Source of the DNA: Porites lobata
Taxonomy: Eukaryota > Cnidaria > Anthozoa > Scleractinia > Poritidae
Direction: 5' to 3'
Length of the DNA: 64,000 nt
Assembly: GCA_942486035.1 (NCBI GenBank)
Contig: CALNXK010000100.1
Coordinates: 1,590,001-1,654,000, forward strand
Below, piece by piece: positions 57,916 to 64,000 of the stretch. The notes beneath the pieces are model-generated. The model saw only the letters and a program-made list of their open reading frames with translations, was not told the origin of the DNA and did no database searches. Positions within the stretch are counted from its first letter, which is position 1. Each line of letters begins with the position of its first letter. The translations under genes were made by a program, and so were the position numbers.

Positions 57916-58633
57916 TCATAGGCCTATTTTGAATCTATTTAATACCATACAAATAGTTCAGAAACTAATACAATACAATACAAAATTTAATGACACTCCC
58001 TAAAGAAGGCTCTTCAGTGACAATAATAATTAACTTACAAGATAATACGTCAAAACTAAGATTGCTTGAGGTAAGAAAAAAATGATATGATATGCTTTTT
58101 TTTTTACATTTTAACCAGCCGGTAAATCAATGACTAAGAAGCAATATACAAGCACTTAGACGGAACAGTAAACACAACGATCTGTTGATGTTCCGGCTTC
58201 ACACACACATACACTCTTGAAAAGTAATACCGCTAAGCATAGGCATCACAGCCTCCCAACACTTTTTCTTTGCCTGAAAAAGGGTCTTACTTTTTACTGT
58301 TTTATCCCGTAACCGTCGGTAGCAATTGAATGTGCCCCAAGTTTGCCAAAATGTGCCCAAAAATAACTAAACAGCTGCTGGAAAGAATAGTTTCTGGCAT
58401 ATGGCCTTTCTTATACTACCCCCCCGCCCCCCTTTCTTCCTCCAACTCATGACCGTTAAGGTTATGGTTCATGTTTGGAAGGAAACGTATAGCGGAGGGG
58501 GCATTGCTATTTAAGGGACATAATAAATAATTCCTTTTTTTTCTTAAATAACATTACAAAGCAAAGTTAATTTCAAAATGAAGGTCGATCAAATACAAGA
58601 TCGCATTGTAAGTTGATGATGAGCTCCCTGTTT
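57916..58633. other. No supported gene
   Basis: A short (AATAC)n run lies at 57991-58006. C-rich CCCCCCCGCCCCCCTTTC at 58419. No exon. Confidence 0.4.
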
Positions 58634-58910
58634 TGTCGGTACTACAGTAGCGTTACCAGCAACCTCCAGTGCTCTTGAGGTGGTGGACGTAATAGGAACC
58701 ACAGTTCTTTACTTTGATGTTGGTGGAAAGAGAACAACAGTTTGACCGGTGGAAACACGCTTTCCTTGTAACCTGACCATATGCCAGACTAAGGTGCCCG
58801 CCCTTTAGCCAGCCGGGTGCGTTTGTGTTACACTTGTATTTAGGTGATCATGACGTTGGTATTCTTGTCCCGGCCGCACCTTCGAACCTGTACCACGCGG
58901 TGTCTATTGC
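58634..58910 (-). pseudogene. D8C domain fragment, copy 2, with two stops
   Basis: The minus strand reads IDTAWYRFEGAAGTRIPTS, a stop where copy 1 has Cys, KCNTNAPGWLKGGHLS, GQVTRKACFHRSNCCS, KNCGSYYVHHLKSTGGCW, then a stop before RYCSTD. The TGC-to-TGA change deletes one conserved cysteine. Copy 1 has a different stop (YVY-stop-LKS) and is intact at both of these positions, so the lesions arose independently. The N-terminal part of the domain (ECxNYxxI) is missing, replaced by repeat block G at 58911. Closer to copy 1 than to copy 3. Confidence 0.82.
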
Positions 58911-58914
58911 AAAT

Positions 58915-59190
58915 CGTTTTACACTCTGTTCCGGTGGTCCAAGAGTCCAAGGAATTGGTTCCCAGTTAAGCTCCTGCAGGAGCAGCTTGTATTGCCAGAC
59001 AGTTAAGCTCTGCAGTACTACTGGAACCGTCGCTAAACCGCAGGCCTTAAATCCATATTGGTTTTCTGATTCCAGCTAGAAAGCTGCGCCATTGCCATTT
59101 CTGGATTCTTAACTGAGCGACAGAATGAAGTCAGAACCTTAATTTCCTGCCCACTGCGAAAAGGTTATGAGTATAGAACTTGTTTGCAAG
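58915..59190 (-). repeat. Dispersed block G, copy 2, fused to D8C copy 2
   Basis: It matches 37690-37990 from CTCTGTTCCGGTGGTCCAA to GAAAAGGTTATGAGTATAGA. On the minus strand LATVPVVLQSLTVWQYKLLL and LNWEPIPWTLGPPEQ run in frame straight into the D8C remnant (…VKRFAIDTAWYRFEG), making a chimeric open stretch. Confidence 0.6.
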
Positions 59191-60896
59191 AAAACAGGTT
59201 TCCGCTTCCGCTTCCCCTTCCGTCACGGCCCTGCTGAGATAAAGATTTACTTTTACTGTTTACAAAAAAAACATTTTGTGTGTGAGGAAGTCATAAAGCT
59301 TCAGACTCTGGCATCGCTTCGTTAGGATTTAGATAAGAGAGCTTTAGATTCTAAGACGAGGACGACTACGAGAACGAGATTTTCTAAGTAGGTGCGCACG
59401 CGTGAACCAGCGTCATTTTGGCGGGAAAATGTGGTAGCCGTCGTCATTCTACTAGCTACTGACAAGCGAGAATGTCGTAGTGGCGGGAACAAGTTATCAG
59501 ATGTTAGGAATTTTATCATTTAGCGATCGGGAGAGGGCTTTACCTTCTTCAACGGAAATAAGCGTGCTAACTTTTGTGGTGAAAAAAAGTACAATAAAGC
59601 TTTCCGGGGTGTATATTTTTAGAGCATAGGCGAGAAAACTTAAAATCAAATGTGGTCCTCGTAGTCCTCGTCCTCGTCCTTGAGTCTTGAGCTCCCTATT
59701 ATCAGGCTTACAACGTCAAAGCTTAGCCTAGAGCGGACGGTTGTACACTACAATGACTAAACATCTCAGTAAAAGGAGGGTCTGGATGGGGTTAACTGAC
59801 AACTGACATTTGCCATAGGGTTTTACTGACAACTAACAAAGGACCTGATTGTCCTATATTTTCTACAAAACCATTTTTAAGGCCTTTTATATTAATAGCA
59901 TTGTCCCACTCTTTTCGTCAGACAACGTGATCAAATATGCGTTTATATGTGTACTAATCTTAGCAGGCAGACACTTAGGGGTCATATTTCGTTGATGATT
60001 TACTTTAAAACCCATGTGTGTCATGTACCATCTGTTGTAAAAGACCTATGATCTCAAATTTACGCTCCTCTGAGAACACGCCAGCATACACGATGGTTGC
60101 TAATGAGGACGTTATAAAAGCAATTGTAAGTTTTTTTATCGACATGATTCAGATACGGTCTTTGTCTTTTTTACGATCTACGTCCCACTTACCCCGCGAG
60201 CAGAGGCCCTTCGATCTTCCTACTTCCTCGGCAATATTCTGAAGGTATAAATTTTGATTGGCTTTAAAATTGTTGGAAATGCTGGATTCTGGCCAGTAAA
60301 AACGTTGTGTGAAGGAGAGCTACATAAGACTTAAGAAACGGAGGGCCACTTGAAATGCTTTCAAAACCAAAACGGATAAATATTAAGGTACTATTGCATC
60401 AGATTTAAGGTTTAATTTCCATTGCATAATGCCTTTTCAGCAAGATTTCTTATCAATAAATAGACAAATTAGTTTCATAATTAGTTATTAAAAAGCATTT
60501 ATCTGACAACTGACAAAAAAGACAACTGATAACTGGCCAAAATTTTACAAATGACATTTGTACCCACCCCCCTCCCCCCTCACCACCATTCACACACCTT
60601 AATCCAGACCCTCTAAAGGTTATTCATTTAGTAGCAACTGAACATGATTTGCCTGCTCAAGAAGAGACAGACTTGGTTAAGCTAATTCATAAGCAGTTAA
60701 TCAAAGGAGGAATTACAACTTACAATTTCCATAATTCGTGTAGCTTCCTTCCCTTTTAAAAATTGGATCTGTAAGTTACTATCCGTGAGAAATCAACATC
60801 CTGCAAGCAACACGAAATAGCTGGGTCCAGTGTGATGGCAAAGCATAGCTGGAAACTTATTACATTCACAGACAAAAAAGCTACATGTACTGCATG
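59191..60896. other. No supported gene
   Basis: Searched on the minus strand for the EGF exon expected above D8C copy 2; none found. A plus frame at 60018-60121 ends at AATT|GTAAGT, but no confirming exon was found. Confidence 0.4.
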
Positions 60897-61340
60897 TACC
60901 CCGTAATTTTTAGGGAGTTATTATAACTCCAAAAATGGAGTAAAAATTTTAGGTACAGAATAACCCCTTTTTGGGGGTTATTTTAACTCCTAATTTAAGT
61001 CCGAATTTGGGGTCATTTTTACTCCTGAAAAAGAGTTCTTTTTACCCCCAGTCTGGAGTTAAGATATTTCCGAAATGGGGTTACTTTTATTGCATGTACC
61101 CCGTAATTTTTACGGAGTTATTATAACTCCAAAAATGGAGTAACAATTTTAGGTACAGGATAACTCCTTTTTGGGGGTTATTTTAACTCCTCAATATCTG
61201 GGGTCATTTTTACTCCTGAAAAAGAGTTCTTTAAACTCCTTTTTAGAGTTAAAATAACTCCCAAAAAATAACTCCACTGTAAGGAGTTAAATCAGCCCCA
61301 CTAGAGGGGTTATTACAACTCCCTGAAAATTACTGTGTAG
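60897..61340. mobile_element. Foldback-type element built of GGAGTTATTTTAACTCC palindromes
   Basis: The left end TACCCCGTAATTTTTAGGGA and the reverse complement of the right end, CTACACAGTAATTTTCAGGG, form inverted ends. Between them a 200-bp unit is tandemly duplicated (GCATGTACCCCGTAATTTTT at 60892 and 61092), and small palindromes such as GGAGTTATTATAACTCC and GGGGGTTATTTTAACTCC repeat about every 30-50 bp. Non-coding. Confidence 0.78.
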
Positions 61341-62875
61341 TTATGTTGATCCTGGCACTTCAGACAAAACTAGCAATAAAACTTTTATTAAAAAATTATT
61401 TAGCCACGCCATCAGGTTAGAACCAAAAACTGCATGAAATCATCATCCAGGAAACATACAGACTTCCAGCCCCCCTCCCTCCAATATGAGACAAATAGCA
61501 AAAATAGAGCATTCGTTCAACACCAAAAATCCTCCACCCTGCAAAGCCTAGCCTGCCGCTAGAGAGAAAAGAAAATGAACAAGTAATAGCATATTCAATG
61601 TGATGAAAGTCGTGCCGGCCTACCACCAACCCCCTCTTTATGACTATCACAAACATGACCAAAGTAAATAATGCAAAAATTTTCAATTCTTCTTCGTTCT
61701 TGTTAGATAGGTATCAGTAGTTATGTAAACTTCCCTTGAATACGTACAAAAGTTAGAATTGCCTTTACTTCTATTTAATATTGATACTACGCCGAAGAAA
61801 AGAAACATAACTTTGTATTTCTTTGTCTACTTTCTTTCTTATCTTGAATATATACCTGGTTTTTTGAAAACCGGCCTACTAAAACATGTCAGTCTCTCGC
61901 ACTGATTGGTAATTTAATGCCCCTTCTTACTTGAAAAGTAAAGTCTCACCTCAGAAAGAGATTCTTGAATACATGAGCTACCATTTGATAGAAACGTCTG
62001 TCTTGAAGGTAACAAAGGTGAAGCTTTCCTCATTAGTCTGGAGAAGAAGACATTTTAAGGGACAATTTTTAGCGTTAACGTCACCGATTGCAAAGCCATC
62101 TCCTCAGTTCACCCCATTTTTCATTGCAACTGGCCTCCCCAAACAATCTAAACCAACACTGCTCAACAAAACCAAGTCCAACAACCACCAACTTAACTGC
62201 TTGCTGACTTGGAACATTATCTGCGGAGTGGGTAATTGCTTGCATGCAGCACGCAAACAGCACAAAAAAACTGCATAACAGTGCGAAAACAAATCAAACT
62301 TTACAACAACGCCAACCCCCTGGAATTTCACCAGGCTATCTTTGCAACAACATGACTCCCAGCTAGAAACAAAACGCCCTCAATTTGGAGGGAGACACTG
62401 AGCTTTGAGGACAGGGGTAGCCCCAGTACAATAACTCAGCAATTCCACACTCCTGCACAAAGCATAGTCTTTAGAACAACCCCACCCCTTGGAATTTATC
62501 CAGGCTACTCCAAATGCATACCAAAAAAAAATAGCTGGCCCTACGGCCCGGCCTGTTGACCCCCTCGTGCACATTTTCTGGAATTTCCACTGATTTCTGT
62601 CAATTCCAGGAAGTTATTTGGAGCCCATGATAAAGAGCTGAAGGTGGTTAGTCCTGAAGAGGGAGATTTATATTTTAACACTAAAAGCATCACGGCTTGA
62701 AGCAATTAACTGTTGAAAGATTACCTGCAATGTGCTGGACTTGACTTAAGATTTCGGGCAACCCGGTTTTCAAAAGTCCAGGTAGATATAGACTGTTTGG
62801 TAGCAACACATTTGTTTAAATTAAACCAATCATCACTAGGATGACCCACCCTCTAAAGTTGTTAAGCTATTTTTG
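61341..62875. other. No supported gene
   Basis: Frames of 89 (61417 minus) and 115 codons (61931 plus) lack domains. Two related C-rich pieces (CCCCCTGGAATTTCACCAGG near 62317 and CCCCTTGGAATTTATCCAGG near 62486) suggest a local old repeat. Confidence 0.4.
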
Positions 62876-63535
62876 TTACTGCCCTTTTCTAAAGAAGTAC
62901 AGTTCTAATAATTGTAAAGTATATAAGTAATAAGCCAAAACAACACTGCTGTTTTTATTATAATATAGGCTACCGCTTTTAATAGTATCGTCTGGTATCA
63001 AATATAAAGCCCTGAAAACAGACAGTGCTTTACCCTTACTACTTATTATATTTCCATCAATATTAATTGTCAATTTTTACATAGTTAGTTTTACAAAGAG
63101 AGAATAGATCATTCTCTCTTGGTTTAGTAATGTTAAGCGATAACCTTTTTGCCTTGAACCATAAAGATAACTTACTTAATTCCTCAGTAGTTATTTCGAT
63201 TAAATGCCGTATCTTTCTTTAATATGTTGGTGTCATCTGCAAAAGGTGTGAATTTAATAGTACAGGCAGAAACAATGTCATTGATATCAATTAAAAACAG
63301 AAAGGGGTGTGAAATAGAATCTTGAGGAACTCAACATATAATGTCGAACATCCCAGAATTTGTTCCATTATAGTAAACATGTTGTCTTCGGTTGGTAAGA
63401 GTTTGTTGCCACAACAATTACGTGTTTCTTTGATGCCTTTGACAATGTTTAGGTTTGTTAAATCCACGAAAACACCTATGATACATTCCTTTTAATTCTT
63501 GTATTGAATAACTATACTCTGTAAGTTTTTTTTCC
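62876..63535 (-). pseudogene. LINE reverse-transcriptase pseudogene
   Basis: The minus strand, read from about 63470 down, gives VDLTNLNIVKGIKET and MFDIIC, then a TGA where glycine is expected before VPQDSIS (VPQGS motif). After a frameshift come PFLFLIDINDIVSACTIKF and PFADDTNIL. SLWFKAKRLSLNITK and finally NIDGNIISSKGKALSVFRAL with SGSLYYN follow as thumb-like remnants. Stops, shifts and an internal deletion make it inactive, although the FADD aspartates survive. Confidence 0.78.
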
Positions 63536-64000
63536 GTTGAGAAGGTAATTTAAGAGTCTCCAATTTTCTTTTATGTTTTTATGTATGGAAATTTCCTACT
63601 TGCCATAAATATACCTTCTAATTTCTAACTGGTTATTAGGAATAAAACTGGCACCTACTACGCAGGCCAACTGGTTAGCAAAAATAATCCTTCGTAATAA
63701 CACTAGTTTTATAGATTACACACTCATAGAAATATTAACCCAATCAAAAATGACTTGCAATAAGGCTTAAGTTTTAAAGGTATCATTAAAGATGACTCTA
63801 CAAGAAGTTGTAAAAACAGGAATAGTTTATACTATAGACACCAGCCCAAAATTAGACGGAGATCGAGATCCAAAATTCTCGGAGGCCAAAATTTAAACTC
63901 GCCGAGAATCCCTCCGAGATCTAGGAAAAATTTTGCACTGGGAAACTTTCCACTTCCCTATTTGTTTTAAACAGAAAAGGGATATAAGATTAGCTAAGAT
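63536..64000. other. No supported gene; possible element edge
   Basis: Near 63850-63930 GATCGAGATCCAAAATTCTC, GGAGGCC and CGCCGAGAATCCCTCCGAGA form small inverted pieces that may be one end of a TIR element running past the window. Confidence 0.35.

Noticed and set aside
60018..60242. Candidate exon ending at a GTAAGT site (MVANEDVIKAI)
   Set aside because: No upstream acceptor with matching coding sequence, no partner exon and no domain were found; one good donor is not enough.
61954..62007. Small candidate exon (KEILEYMSYHLIETSVLK) between CTCACCTCAG and GTAACA
   Set aside because: 18 codons with a weak donor and no neighbouring coding exon in a compatible phase.

Overview
The window reads as nuclear DNA of a cnidarian, most likely a stony coral or a related anthozoan. 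It is AT-rich and has GT-AG introns with pyrimidine tracts. It carries decayed CR1/L2-type LINEs, a tRNA-derived SINE, many short terminal-inverted-repeat (TIR) elements and EGF/D8C (uromodulin-like) exons. There are no bacterial operons, rRNA genes, CRISPR arrays or clear functional tRNA genes. The species assignment is inferred from repeat and domain style, not from a marker gene.

Protein-coding content is sparse. (1) A minus-strand EGF_CA exon (8009-8137) splices in matching phase to a D8C exon (6713-7064). Two further broken D8C copies lie at 11549-11924 and 58634-58910, all on the same strand, so this looks like a dispersed and decaying uromodulin/GP2/OIT3-like cluster. (2) Two plus-strand paralogues of an unrecognised domain ending in VITAYPT are present. 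Copy A has its core exon at 24918-25221 and a short terminal exon at 26478-26519, followed by AATAAA. Copy B has a clear first exon at 45329-45453 and a core exon at 46616-46917. Exons of both copies join in phase, and these are the best candidates for an undescribed gene family here.

Retroelements: a 5'-truncated LINE with an intact RT C-terminus and a GATA tail (4078-5115), RT pseudogenes at 5598-6500, 11958-13074, 45537-45760 and 62876-63535, LINE 3' ends with (ATT)n tails at 50500-50912 and 31960-32202, and a tRNA-type SINE at 7272-7412.

Satellites and DNA elements fill most of the rest. A degenerate 28-bp satellite spans about 16.8-22.3 kb as two large direct copies. The first copy is interrupted by two TIR insertions that the second lacks, so the second serves as an empty-site control. 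A 195-bp minisatellite follows (22.6-24.1 kb). A 51-bp unit that is itself a palindrome lies at 38.26-38.6 kb, and a 73-bp alternating satellite at 42.3-42.8 kb. Short TIR elements recur as pairs across the window. They include TTAA-flanked piggyBac-like copies at 41.1 and 52.0 kb, the first nested in a larger element at 40.7-42.0 kb. All alignments were done by eye, so boundaries are approximate unless a splice site, stop codon or TIR end fixes them.
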